A stretch of 64,000 nucleotides of DNA, from positions 38,978-102,977 of the forward strand of contig CAJJCT010000031.1 of the NCBI GenBank assembly GCA_905182735.1, in the 5' to 3' direction. The translations under genes were made by a program, and so were the position numbers. The notes below the pieces were generated by a model. The model was not told the DNA's origin and searched no databases. It saw only the letters and a program-made list of their open reading frames with translations. The DNA is from Candidatus Marivariicella framensis (GTDB lineage: Bacteria > Bacteroidota > Bacteroidia > Flavobacteriales > Flavobacteriaceae). Of this stretch, positions 10,143 through 18,577 are shown one piece after another (positions within the stretch are counted from its first letter, which is position 1; every line of letters starts with the position of its first letter).

Positions 10143-10855
10143 TTATTTAGTTGATCAATATACATTTTTATTGTTTTTTCTAAACCATGATATAATGATT
10201 CCGAAATCAACGCATGTCCGATAGACACCTCAAGTAACCCAGGTATACTTTGATTAAAAAATTTTAAGTTTTGGAAGTTTAAATCATGCCCAGCATTTAA
10301 GCCTAGATTTAAATCACTTGCTGTTTTTGAAGCAGAAACATATGATGATATAGCATTGTATTTATCCTTTAAAAATCCTAATGCGTAATTTTCAGTAAAC
10401 AACTCAACTCTATCAGCTCCTGTTATTTTTGCATATTCAACCATTTCAATTAAGGGATCAACAAAAACTGAAGTCCTAATTCCATTAATTTTAAATTCTG
10501 AAATAATATCCTTTAAAAAATCAAGATTGTTTTTAGTATCCCACCCTCTATTTGAAGTTATAGCATCATCATCGTCAGGAACTAATGTAACCTGGGTTGG
10601 TTTTACATCTAAAACCATATTAATAAAACTCTTATTTGGGTTTCCTTCAATATTAAATTCAGTTTTAACTACTTGAGACAAATCGTAAACATCAGAATAA
10701 GTTATATGACGCTCATCAGGTCTAGGATGAACTGTAATTCCATGAGCTCCATAAGATTCTATATCTCTAGCAAAATCTAGAATATTTGGAGTGTTTCCTC
10801 CTCTAGCGTTACGTATAGTTGCAATTTTATTAATATTTACGCTGAGTTGAGTCAT
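10139..10855 (-). CDS. pdxJ: Pyridoxine 5'-phosphate synthase
   Basis: PdxJ condenses 3-amino-2-oxopropyl phosphate with deoxyxylulose 5-phosphate to make pyridoxine phosphate (vitamin B6). The N-terminus LSVNINKIATIRNARGG is the family signature, followed by GAHGITVHPRPDERHI, and later GLNAGHDLN, containing catalytic residues of the TIM barrel. I chose the ATG at 10853-10855 (238 residues, the usual length). A longer frame to 10900 would run through the promoter box. It opens a four-gene minus-strand operon (pdxJ, hydrolase, GNAT, lysC). Confidence 0.94.
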   Translation of the reverse strand: MTQLSVNINKIATIRNARGGNTPNILDFARDIESYGAHGITVHPRPDERHITYSDVYDLSQVVKTEFNIEGNPNKSFINMVLDVKPTQVTLVPDDDDAITSNRGWDTKNNLDFLKDIISEFKINGIRTSVFVDPLIEMVEYAKITGADRVELFTENYALGFLKDKYNAISSYVSASKTASDLNLGLNAGHDLNFQNLKFFNQSIPGLLEVSIGHALISESLYHGLEKTIKMYIDQLNK

Positions 10856-10864
10856 GTTTTTTTT

Positions 10865-10872
10865 CAAAATTA
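10865..10872 (-). promoter_or_regulatory. Putative -7 box TAATTTTG for the pdxJ operon
   Basis: On the minus strand TAATTTTG matches TAnnTTTG and lies 10 bases before the pdxJ ATG. A TTG lies 17 bases further upstream, close to the spacing expected for a -33 element. The short leader is A-rich. Confidence 0.5.
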
Positions 10873-10982
10873 CTGATTCAAAATTAAAACAAATAAGCAA
10901 TTTGATTTTATTTAATTAAACAATCATAATCAATATCAGCACCAACTAAAGTTTTGTAATATTGTAATAATAATATTTTTAA

Positions 10983-11849
10983 ATGAAAGTTGGAATTTTT
11001 AGAATTTCGTCAAAATCAAATTCACTAACTGAGCATGAAATTGCTGTTATTGAATACTTAGACAAGCATAATCATGAGATTTTCATTGATGTAGACTTTT
11101 TTAAATCTCTTGCTCTTAATAAAAACAAGAAACCCTTAGATATAAATAAAGTTGATGTTTTATTTACGATAGGTGGAGATGGAACTTTACTAAGGGCTAT
11201 ACCAATAGTGAAAGACACTAAAGTTCCTATTTTAGGAATTAATACGGGTCAACTTGGTTTTCTTACAAGTGTCAATAAGGAAAGTTTAATTAAAGGATTA
11301 GATATGTTTTTTATGAAAAAATACACGCTAATTAAAAGAACACTTCTTGAGCTTAAAACATCTCCTGAAATATCTGATATTGTATTCTTTCCGTATGCCT
11401 TAAATGAAGTTACTATTAACAGAAAAAACAGTACTTCAATGCTATCAATTAAAACAACTATTGATCAAAAGCTTTTAACTACATATTGGTCTGATGGTCT
11501 AATAATCTCTACTTCAACAGGCTCTACTGGCTATTCACTTAGTAGTGGAGGGCCTATAATAAGTCCAGAAGCAAATGCATTTGTGTTAAACCCAATAGCT
11601 CCGCATAACATTGGAATGCGCCCTCTTATAGTTCCTGATAAATCTAATATTGGAATTCATGTTACGGGAAGATCAAAAAAACATCTAATTTCATTAGACA
11701 ACAGAAGGTTTACAATACAGAACAGCAGTTCTATTTCCATTTCTAAAGCTCCATTTTTCATTAAAACAATTCAATTAGAGGGAAATGATTTCTTTATGAC
11801 TCTTAGAGATAAGCTTTTTTGGGGGCTAGATAAACGAAATAGACAATAA
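10983..11849 (+). CDS. nadK: NAD kinase
   Basis: NadK phosphorylates NAD to NADP. The diagnostic GGDGT motif is at residues 64-68. The later segment ALNEVTINR gives the NE motif that binds NAD, and STSTGSTGYSLSSGGPI is the conserved glycine-rich C-terminal-domain motif. Length, 288 residues, is typical. It is divergent from pdxJ and precedes the PorG-like gene, an order seen in many Flavobacteriia. Confidence 0.96.
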   Translation: MKVGIFRISSKSNSLTEHEIAVIEYLDKHNHEIFIDVDFFKSLALNKNKKPLDINKVDVLFTIGGDGTLLRAIPIVKDTKVPILGINTGQLGFLTSVNKESLIKGLDMFFMKKYTLIKRTLLELKTSPEISDIVFFPYALNEVTINRKNSTSMLSIKTTIDQKLLTTYWSDGLIISTSTGSTGYSLSSGGPIISPEANAFVLNPIAPHNIGMRPLIVPDKSNIGIHVTGRSKKHLISLDNRRFTIQNSSSISISKAPFFIKTIQLEGNDFFMTLRDKLFWGLDKRNRQ

Positions 11850-11871
11850 AAGTCATTTTTTTTAGTTACAC

Positions 11872-11888
11872 AAAGCACACAGTGCTTT
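11872..11888. repeat. Perfect inverted repeat just before the porG-like start
   Basis: AAAGCAC and GTGCTTT flank a three-base loop and end six bases before the ATG at 11895. There is no T-run after it, so it is not a normal terminator. It could fold over the ribosome entry site or be a protein-binding dyad. Its role is unknown. Confidence 0.45.
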
Positions 11889-11894
11889 AGTATA

Positions 11895-12596
11895 ATGAAA
11901 AATTTAATTTTTATTTTTTTATTGATGATTAGCTCTTTAAATTTAAGAGCTCAATACCATGAAATGGGTTTGTTTTTAGGTACAAGTAATTATATAGGTG
12001 ATGTTGGATCTAATTATTATTTAATGCCATCAAATTCTGCAATTGGGATAATTTATAAATGGAACCTAACTACAAGGTATTCAATTCGATTTAGTGCTAT
12101 TAACTCCTCCTTAAAGTCTTCAGACTATAGAACTAGTGATATGAATAGATTTAGAAGAGCCTACTCTTTTGAAAACAATTTAAGTGAAGGAAGTCTTGGG
12201 ATAGAGTTCAATTTTGTTGATTTTAATTTACATGATAGTCAAACTAACTATAGCCCATATTTATATCTTGGAGCTAGCTATATTAAATTCAATGAGTTTT
12301 ATTATGACTTTTCTGCTATTCCAATTGCAAAACCAATAGAATATGGAAAAGGAGAAAGTATATCAATTCCTATTATCTTTGGCATAAAAACTAATCCAAG
12401 TCCATATTGGGTCCTTGGATTAGAAATTGGAGCGAGATACGCTTTAACTGATAATTTAGATGGAAGCTCTCCTAAAGAGAATATCGGTGTGAATTATTAT
12501 TCATTTGGAAATAGCAATAATAATGATTGGTATATTTTCAGTGGACTAACAATTTCTTTTACCTTTGGTGATCTACCTTGTTATTGTAAAGAATGA
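11895..12596 (+). CDS. porG: PorG-like outer-membrane beta-barrel (DUF6089), type IX secretion
   Basis: The 233-residue protein has a signal peptide (residues 1-19, ending LRAQ) and an N-terminal segment YHEMGLFLGTSNYIGDVG typical of the DUF6089 barrels annotated as PorG. Alternating aromatic/polar residues run to the end, consistent with an 8-strand barrel. PorG is an outer-membrane part of the type IX secretion trans-envelope complex. The neighbourhood supports this: uppS, bamA and two skp/ompH genes follow, the same order I recall for porG in Porphyromonas gingivalis. It overlaps uppS by four bases. Confidence 0.75.
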   Translation: MKNLIFIFLLMISSLNLRAQYHEMGLFLGTSNYIGDVGSNYYLMPSNSAIGIIYKWNLTTRYSIRFSAINSSLKSSDYRTSDMNRFRRAYSFENNLSEGSLGIEFNFVDFNLHDSQTNYSPYLYLGASYIKFNEFYYDFSAIPIAKPIEYGKGESISIPIIFGIKTNPSPYWVLGLEIGARYALTDNLDGSSPKENIGVNYYSFGNSNNNDWYIFSGLTISFTFGDLPCYCKE

Positions 12597-13333
12597 TGAA
12601 TAATAATTTAGATAAAGATAATCTTCCAAAACACATCGCTATAATTATGGATGGTAATGGGAGGTGGGCGGCTAAAAAGGGGTTAGACCGTGTTTTAGGT
12701 CATAATATAGGTGTTGAGTCGGTGCAAGAAATAGTTGAAGAAACTTTAAACCTTAATATCCCATATTTAACACTTTATGCCTTTTCAACAGATAACTGGA
12801 GTCGCCCCAAAGATGAAATTGGAACGCTGATGAAGCTTTTAGTTAAGTACTTGAAAAGCGAATTTGATAAACTTATCAAAAATAATATTCGTCTAAACAC
12901 TATTGGTGATTTAAGTGCTCTTCCTAAGGCTGTCCAAAATGAAGTTAAAAGAGTTTCAGGAAAAACTAAAAATAATAAGAAAATGGTTTTAACCATTGCT
13001 TTAAACTATGGCGCAAGAGAAGAAATAGAATATGTTGTAAAAAAAATTGCTTCAGAAGTTAAAAATAATACAATTTCATTAGAAAATGTTGACCAATCCA
13101 TTATAAATAAGCATCTTTACACCCGAAATTTGCCAGACGTTGACTTGCTAATTAGAACTAGTGGTGAACAAAGAGTTAGTAATTTTTTATTATGGCAAAT
13201 AGCTTATGCAGAATTGTATTTCACAAAGGTTTATTGGCCTGATTTTGGAAAAAAAGACCTGCAAAAAGCGTTGTTAAACTATCAAAACCGAGAAAGAAGG
13301 TTTGGAAAAACAAGTGAACAAATCAATGTTTAA
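12593..13333 (+). CDS. uppS: Isoprenyl transferase (undecaprenyl diphosphate synthase)
   Basis: This cis-prenyltransferase makes undecaprenyl diphosphate, the lipid carrier for cell-wall and glycan synthesis. The conserved AIIMDGNGRWA carries the catalytic Asp at residue 20. The C-terminal LLIRTSGEQRVSNFLLWQ binds the substrate pyrophosphate. Length is 246 residues. The start overlaps the porG-like gene, and the stop overlaps the beginning of bamA by eight bases. Confidence 0.95.
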   Translation: MMNNNLDKDNLPKHIAIIMDGNGRWAAKKGLDRVLGHNIGVESVQEIVEETLNLNIPYLTLYAFSTDNWSRPKDEIGTLMKLLVKYLKSEFDKLIKNNIRLNTIGDLSALPKAVQNEVKRVSGKTKNNKKMVLTIALNYGAREEIEYVVKKIASEVKNNTISLENVDQSIINKHLYTRNLPDVDLLIRTSGEQRVSNFLLWQIAYAELYFTKVYWPDFGKKDLQKALLNYQNRERRFGKTSEQINV

Positions 13334-15872
13334 AATACATTTTAACCACACAATATTTTTATCTCTCCTAATCACTTTAAGTATTGCATCTAAAGTTCAT
13401 TCTCAAGTGGGGGAATTCAGCAAAGGAAAAAAATATATTATTGACTCCGTTATTGTTTCTGGACTTAAAACATTTAATGAGAAAACTGTTATATCCTATA
13501 GTGGACTTAGAAAAGGTCAACTAGTCCAAATCCCAGGAGAAGAAATAAGCAGCACTATTAACAAATTATGGAAATTAGAGCTTTTTAGTGACATCAACTT
13601 TTATGTTTCTAATATTTCAGGGAATCGAGCTACGATTGGAATAGAGGTAAAAGAGCTTCCAACTCTAACCGAAGTCAAAATTATTGGTTTACGTAAATCT
13701 AAATCAGAAACACTTATAGCAGATACCGAATTAACTGAAGGAAAAAAACTATCTGAAAGTTTTTTAATAAATACTCGAAACTATATTATTAATAAATATA
13801 AAAAAGAAGGTTTTTTAAATACTAAAGTCACCTTGAATACAATTCCTGACACAATTGGAAATAATAGCCTGAAAATGGTTATAAATGTAGACAGGGGAGA
13901 TAGAATTAAAATTAAATCTATTGAATTTAAGGGAAATGAGGTTTTTAAAGATTTCAAATTAAAAACGAAATTTAAAAACACCAAGACCAAATTTCCTGGT
14001 CGTTTTTGGAAAAAGTCAAAATATATAAGTGAAGATTTTATTGAGGATAAAGAAAACTTAATTGATTTTTTTAAGGAAAAGGGGTATAGAAATGCTAGGA
14101 TTATTTCTGATAGTATTATCAAAAACAAAGACAACACTTTAAGTATAAATATTGATATTGAAGAAGGTAACAGATATTATTTTGGTGATATTAAATACCT
14201 TGGAAACAGTGCATATAACAATTATCAACTTCAGCAAGTTCTTGGTATAAAAAAAGGAGATCCCTACAATGGCGTTCTTCTTAAAAAACAAATTGCTGAT
14301 GATGAAAAACCAGATGGCAATGACTTAACAAACCTTTATCAGAATAATGGATACCTTTTTTCTTCTATAAATGCAGTTGAGGTAAGTGCTATAAATGATA
14401 CTATTAATTATGAAATAAGAATAAATGAAGGAAAATTGGCTCAGTTTAATAAAATTTCTGTCATAGGGAATACCAAAACTAATGACAGGGTTATTTATCG
14501 TGAACTTAGAACCAAACCCGGTGAACTTTATAGTAAAGATAAAGTTGTTAGAACCGTTAGAGAGCTTGGACAACTTGGTTTTTTTGATGCAGAACAAATA
14601 AGTCCAAATTTTAAAAATGTTGATCCAAATCAAGGAACAGTTGATATAGAATATGGATTAGTAGAATCTGGAGCAAGTCAAATAGAGCTTCAGGGTGGAT
14701 ATGGTGGAGGTGGTTTTATAGGAACTTTAGGGTTTTCATTTAATAATTTTTCAGTACAAAATTTAAAAAATAAAAAGGCATACAAGCCACTTCCAATGGG
14801 AGATGGACAAACACTAAGCCTAAGACTTCAAGCAAGTCAATTTTACAGCACTTACAGCTTTAGCTTTGCAGAGCCCTGGTTAGGAGGTAGACAACCCTTT
14901 CAATTATCAACTTCACTATCTCATACTGTTCAATATAGGTATGATTATTTTACGGGAAGAGCCGATAAATCTCAATTCATGCAAATTAGTGGTGCTAGTC
15001 TTGGGCTAGCTAAAAGACTTAGAGTTCCTGACGATTATTTCACTTTATCTCAAGCCATTCAATACCAATACTTTAATCTTAAAAATTATTACACTGGATT
15101 ATTCACCTTTGGAGATGGAAAAGCAAATAATTTAAACTATACGATTGGGCTGTCTAGAAACAATACTTATGTTAATCCTATTTTTCCAATAGGCGGATCT
15201 ACTTTTTCTTTAACTGGTAAATTTACTCTTCCATATTCATTAATTACCGGAGAAGACTTTTCTAATATGGAAGAAAATCCTAATTTTCAACTTGCGAATG
15301 GAGATCCTGATACTCAAAAAATTGATCAAGCAAAATTTATGTGGCTTGAATATTATAAAATAAAATTTAGTGGAACCTGGTATACGACAATTATCGATAA
15401 ACTTGTCTTAAAAACACAAACAGATTTTGGTTTTATAGGGGCGTATAATACTGATCGTGGCAACATACCTTTTGAGCGTTTTTATCTTGGAGGAGATGGA
15501 ATGGCTAATAATTATGCCATGGACGGGAGAGAAACTATAGCTTTAAGAGGATATCCTAACCAATCTTTATCTTCAAGAGACGGATCGCTTTTATATAATA
15601 AATTTACCATAGAACTTAGATACCCAATAACTCTTAAGCCTGCGGCATCAATTTTTGCTCTTACATTTTTTGAATCGGGAAATGGATATGATAATTTTAG
15701 ACAATTTAATCCTTTTGAATCAAAAAGATCAGCTGGATTAGGTGTTAGAATTTTTATGCCTGCATTTGGCCTACTTGGAATTGACTTTGCACATGGATTT
15801 GACAGCACAACACCAGGAGATCCTACTCCTAATGGATGGGAAACTCATTTCATAATTGGACAAAACTTCTAG
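13326..15872 (+). CDS. bamA: BamA-type outer-membrane protein assembly factor
   Basis: BamA inserts beta-barrel proteins into the outer membrane. I chose the ATG at 13326 (848 residues), which gives a clean signal peptide with a leucine-rich core ending at VHSQ; an in-frame TTG at 13302 lies deeper in uppS. Residues ~30-440 hold repeated POTRA domains (VSGLKTFNE, KGNEVF, YLGNSAYNN and VIGNTKTND mark repeat starts). The rest is the Omp85 barrel with conserved ALRGYPNQS (VRGY-type lid motif). The protein ends in Phe, as barrels recognised by the BAM machinery do. Confidence 0.93.
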   Translation: MFKIHFNHTIFLSLLITLSIASKVHSQVGEFSKGKKYIIDSVIVSGLKTFNEKTVISYSGLRKGQLVQIPGEEISSTINKLWKLELFSDINFYVSNISGNRATIGIEVKELPTLTEVKIIGLRKSKSETLIADTELTEGKKLSESFLINTRNYIINKYKKEGFLNTKVTLNTIPDTIGNNSLKMVINVDRGDRIKIKSIEFKGNEVFKDFKLKTKFKNTKTKFPGRFWKKSKYISEDFIEDKENLIDFFKEKGYRNARIISDSIIKNKDNTLSINIDIEEGNRYYFGDIKYLGNSAYNNYQLQQVLGIKKGDPYNGVLLKKQIADDEKPDGNDLTNLYQNNGYLFSSINAVEVSAINDTINYEIRINEGKLAQFNKISVIGNTKTNDRVIYRELRTKPGELYSKDKVVRTVRELGQLGFFDAEQISPNFKNVDPNQGTVDIEYGLVESGASQIELQGGYGGGGFIGTLGFSFNNFSVQNLKNKKAYKPLPMGDGQTLSLRLQASQFYSTYSFSFAEPWLGGRQPFQLSTSLSHTVQYRYDYFTGRADKSQFMQISGASLGLAKRLRVPDDYFTLSQAIQYQYFNLKNYYTGLFTFGDGKANNLNYTIGLSRNNTYVNPIFPIGGSTFSLTGKFTLPYSLITGEDFSNMEENPNFQLANGDPDTQKIDQAKFMWLEYYKIKFSGTWYTTIIDKLVLKTQTDFGFIGAYNTDRGNIPFERFYLGGDGMANNYAMDGRETIALRGYPNQSLSSRDGSLLYNKFTIELRYPITLKPAASIFALTFFESGNGYDNFRQFNPFESKRSAGLGVRIFMPAFGLLGIDFAHGFDSTTPGDPTPNGWETHFIIGQNF

Positions 15873-15908
15873 ACTAATTAATATATAAAGAATAAAATAT
15901 ATTTATTC

Positions 15909-15923
15909 ACGTTATAATAACGT
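15909..15923. repeat. 15-base palindrome upstream of the first skp gene
   Basis: ACGTTAT and ATAACGT flank a single A, 13 bases before the ATG at 15937. It lies in the 64-base spacer between bamA and the first OmpH gene. It may be a regulator site or an mRNA hairpin; nothing else explains it. Confidence 0.4.
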
Positions 15924-15936
15924 AATAATCAATATC

Positions 15937-16533
15937 ATGGTTTCAAAAATTAATTTTATTGTTTTTTTTAAAAAATTATTTATTCTAATAATTATTTTTT
16001 CAAATAGCTTTATAAATGCCCAAAGAGGAGTAAGAATCGGTTATATCGATATGAATATTATTCTTAATAACATAACTGAATATAAAAAATCAACTAAGAT
16101 TCTAGACGATAGAATTGTTCAGTGGAAAAAAGAAATAGAACTAAAAAAAATTCAGCTATCACAATTTCAAAATCAACTTAATACCGAACGTGTTTTATTA
16201 ACATCCGAATTAATAGCTGATAGGGAAATAGAAATCAATGATTATGCAAACGAGATCATTGCTCTTCAAGAAAAGAGATTTGGTCCCAATGGTGACAGAA
16301 TAAAACAAAGAAAAAAATTAATAACTCCGATTCAAGACCAAGTACTAGTTATTGTTCAACAAATAGCTAAGGAAAAGAAATATGACTTTATTTTTGATCG
16401 ATCTTCGAATATTGTTATGCTATATTCAGCAAAAAATTACGATATTAGCGACCTGGTCTTAAAAAGAATACAAATTAAAGAAAAAATAAAGGCGCGAAAT
16501 CAAAAATTAAACGCTTTAAAAAATAAAAATTAA
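15937..16533 (+). CDS. OmpH/Skp family periplasmic chaperone (first copy)
   Basis: Skp-type chaperones hold unfolded outer-membrane proteins in the periplasm and hand them to BamA. This 198-residue copy has a signal peptide ending FINAQ, then RIGYIDMNIIL, the family start of the mature chain. A long charged alpha-helical region (about residues 50-130) follows, then KEKKYDFIFDRSS, the conserved C-terminal beta segment. A Lys-rich C-terminal tail is extra relative to the second copy. It sits between bamA and the second skp, as usual in this phylum. Confidence 0.88.
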   Translation: MVSKINFIVFFKKLFILIIIFSNSFINAQRGVRIGYIDMNIILNNITEYKKSTKILDDRIVQWKKEIELKKIQLSQFQNQLNTERVLLTSELIADREIEINDYANEIIALQEKRFGPNGDRIKQRKKLITPIQDQVLVIVQQIAKEKKYDFIFDRSSNIVMLYSAKNYDISDLVLKRIQIKEKIKARNQKLNALKNKN

Positions 16534-16555
16534 TAACCTGAAATAATAAATTATA

Positions 16556-17065
16556 ATGAAAAAATTAATTCAACTTTTTACTTTTGCCTTTTTATTAGTA
16601 GCTCCTTTTCAAGTTGCTAATTCTCAATCAAAAGTTGCTCATGTGGATGTTCAAAAATTGATTACAGATATGCCTGAAGTAATTGCGGCTCAAAAAGAAT
16701 TAGAAAAACTTCAGAAAACTTACACTACTGATATTCAAAATACTATTAAAGAGTTGCAAGTTAAACAGCAAACATATTCTGCAGATGCTGCAAATCAAAC
16801 TGAAATAACTAATCAAGCTAGAGCTGAAGAATTACAGTCAATGCAGCAGAATATTCAAAAATTTGAACAAACTGCAGCTCAGGATTTGCAAAAGAAACAA
16901 AAAGACATGATGTCTCCATTAATTGAAAAGGCTCGCTCTGCAATTGAAAAAGTTGCTGCTGCTCAAGGCTTTGATTATGTTTTAGATTCAACTCCAGGAG
17001 GTTTTGTTATAATGGCTAAAGGAAAAGATCTACTGGCAGATGTTAAAAAAGAGCTAGGGTTCTAA
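16556..17065 (+). CDS. OmpH/Skp family periplasmic chaperone (second copy)
   Basis: The 169-residue protein has a signal peptide (cleavage near ANSQ), then KVAHVDVQKLI, a Gln/Glu/Lys-rich coiled helical middle, and AAQGFDYVLDSTPGG near the C-terminus. These are the Skp/OmpH features, and it is shorter and more regular than the first copy. It is the last gene of the porG-uppS-bamA-skp-skp cluster and is followed at 17082 by a strong terminator. Confidence 0.92.
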   Translation: MKKLIQLFTFAFLLVAPFQVANSQSKVAHVDVQKLITDMPEVIAAQKELEKLQKTYTTDIQNTIKELQVKQQTYSADAANQTEITNQARAEELQSMQQNIQKFEQTAAQDLQKKQKDMMSPLIEKARSAIEKVAAAQGFDYVLDSTPGGFVIMAKGKDLLADVKKELGF

Positions 17066-17081
17066 AAATTTATTTGAAAAT

Positions 17082-17112
17082 AAAAAACCCATCCTAACCG
17101 ATGGGTTTTTTT
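17082..17112. terminator. Bidirectional rho-independent terminator
   Basis: A 12-base stem, AAAAAACCCATC pairing with GATGGGTTTTTT around a six-base loop, is flanked by A and T runs so that it can stop transcription from both sides. It separates the skp gene from the convergent carbonic-anhydrase-like gene. Confidence 0.9.
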
Positions 17113-17620
17113 ATTTAAACCAAGAAGAATAAGTAATATAATTTTTGGCTATTCGGTCTATTTCTTCTCTTTTTAAAGCTGGGTTAACAGATTTGATTTT
17201 TTTTCCTGGAATACCAGCATAAACAGAATTTGTAGGAACAATTGTTCCTTTTGCTAAAACACAGCCTGCTGCTATTATGCTATTACTTCCGATTACACAG
17301 TCATCCATTATAATACTTCCCATTCCAACCAGCACACTGCTTTCAATAGTACATCCATGAACTATTGCATTATGCCCAATAGAAATATCATTGCCTAAAC
17401 TTGTTGATGCTTTTTCAAATGTAGCGTGGATTACGGCTCCATCCTGAATATTAACTCTATTACCTATCCTTATTGAATTAACGTCTGCACGTATGACTGC
17501 TTGGAACCATACAGAACAATTATCGCCTATTATTAAATCTCCAATAATAGTTGAGTTTTCAGCAAAATAACATCCTTCTCCAAATATGGGAGTAAAACCT
17601 CTAACACTTTTTATAAGCAT
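17111..17620 (-). CDS. Gamma-carbonic anhydrase-like hexapeptide-repeat protein
   Basis: This is a left-handed beta-helix protein of 169 residues from the ATG at 17620. Hexapeptide repeats run from about residue 25 to 140. Three candidate zinc-ligand histidines are present: H65 (GAVIHATF), H83 and H88 (IGHNAIVHGC), the same spacing as in CamH/YrdA-type gamma-carbonic anhydrases. Activity is uncertain, as many members show none. A longer frame to 17659 adds an unrelated hydrophobic stretch and is not favoured. It is divergent from nfu. Confidence 0.85.
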   Translation of the reverse strand: MLIKSVRGFTPIFGEGCYFAENSTIIGDLIIGDNCSVWFQAVIRADVNSIRIGNRVNIQDGAVIHATFEKASTSLGNDISIGHNAIVHGCTIESSVLVGMGSIIMDDCVIGSNSIIAAGCVLAKGTIVPTNSVYAGIPGKKIKSVNPALKREEIDRIAKNYITYSSWFK

Positions 17621-17669
17621 AATAAAAAATTTGATTAGCACTAAATTAAATAATATCAAACTGATGTAG

Positions 17670-17677
17670 TATTTTTG
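17670..17677 (+). promoter_or_regulatory. Putative -7 box TATTTTTG for the nfu gene
   Basis: TATTTTTG matches TAnnTTTG 12 bases before the ATG at 17690, followed by an A-rich leader. No good -33 TTG is visible at the expected distance. Confidence 0.45.
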
Positions 17678-17689
17678 TAAAAAAAAATA

Positions 17690-18577
17690 ATGGAATCTTT
17701 CAATATTAATGCAAAAAGCGAGTTAGGAAATCCAATAGCTCATTTTCAGATTGACAAACCTTTAGGTGTTCCATATTCAAAAAAATTTAATAATATAGAT
17801 GATGCACAAGACTCACCTCTAGTTCAAAAACTATTTTATTTACCTTTTGTAAAATCTGTTACCCTTAATAATCAATCAATTTTGATAGAGCGTTTTAATA
17901 TATTAGAATGGGAAGAAGTAATAGAAGAGGTAAATGATCAAATTAAAAATTATTTAAACTCAGGTGAAGTTGTTCTAAAGTCTGATTTTACTGAAAAGAA
18001 AGTTCCAATAAGTATTTATGCAGAAAGCACTCCAAATCCATCTGTAATGAAATTTGTAGCTAATAAAAAATTAGTTGAGACTAATGTTGAGTATAAAAAT
18101 ATTGAAGATGCCAAAGGAGCTTCTTTAGCCATTGAATTATTTAATCTACCATATGTAAAAGAAGTTTTTGTTTCAGAAAATTATATTTCAATAACAAAGT
18201 TTGATTTAACAGAATGGGATCCGATTATCCAAGAAATAAGGGGGTTAATAGTCAAAGGACTCGAACAAAAAAAGGTGTTATTCAATTTAATTAAAATTGA
18301 CAATTCAAAATCAGAAGTTGAAAATACTAATCTCACAGATATTGATAAGAAAATCATTTCTATTCTAGATGAATACATTCAACCTGCTGTTGCTTCTGAT
18401 GGAGGAAGTATTGTTTTTGATTCTTATATTCCTGAAAGTCAAAGCGTAAATGTAATTCTTCAAGGAGCGTGCAGTGGCTGTCCATCATCTACGCTTACTC
18501 TTAAAAATGGTATTGAAAACATGCTAAAGGAAATGATGCCAGGTTTAGTAGAAAATGTAACTGCAATTAATGGATAG
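17690..18577 (+). CDS. Nfu/NifU-type iron-sulfur cluster scaffold
   Basis: The 295-residue protein has two tandem Nfu-N domains (about residues 1-95 and 105-205; the second begins with YAESTPNPSVMKFV, the family signature, and both contain a LFxLPxVK-like segment). A C-terminal NifU domain follows, with the cluster-binding C261-x-x-C264 in GACSGCPSS. It builds or carries Fe-S clusters for apoproteins. The duplicated N-terminal domain is common in Bacteroidota. The next gene starts on the last base of the stop codon. Confidence 0.9.
   Translation: MESFNINAKSELGNPIAHFQIDKPLGVPYSKKFNNIDDAQDSPLVQKLFYLPFVKSVTLNNQSILIERFNILEWEEVIEEVNDQIKNYLNSGEVVLKSDFTEKKVPISIYAESTPNPSVMKFVANKKLVETNVEYKNIEDAKGASLAIELFNLPYVKEVFVSENYISITKFDLTEWDPIIQEIRGLIVKGLEQKKVLFNLIKIDNSKSEVENTNLTDIDKKIISILDEYIQPAVASDGGSIVFDSYIPESQSVNVILQGACSGCPSSTLTLKNGIENMLKEMMPGLVENVTAING

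Noticed and set aside
14325..14633. 102-codon frame opposite bamA
   Set aside because: It is antisense to the POTRA region and has no independent support.
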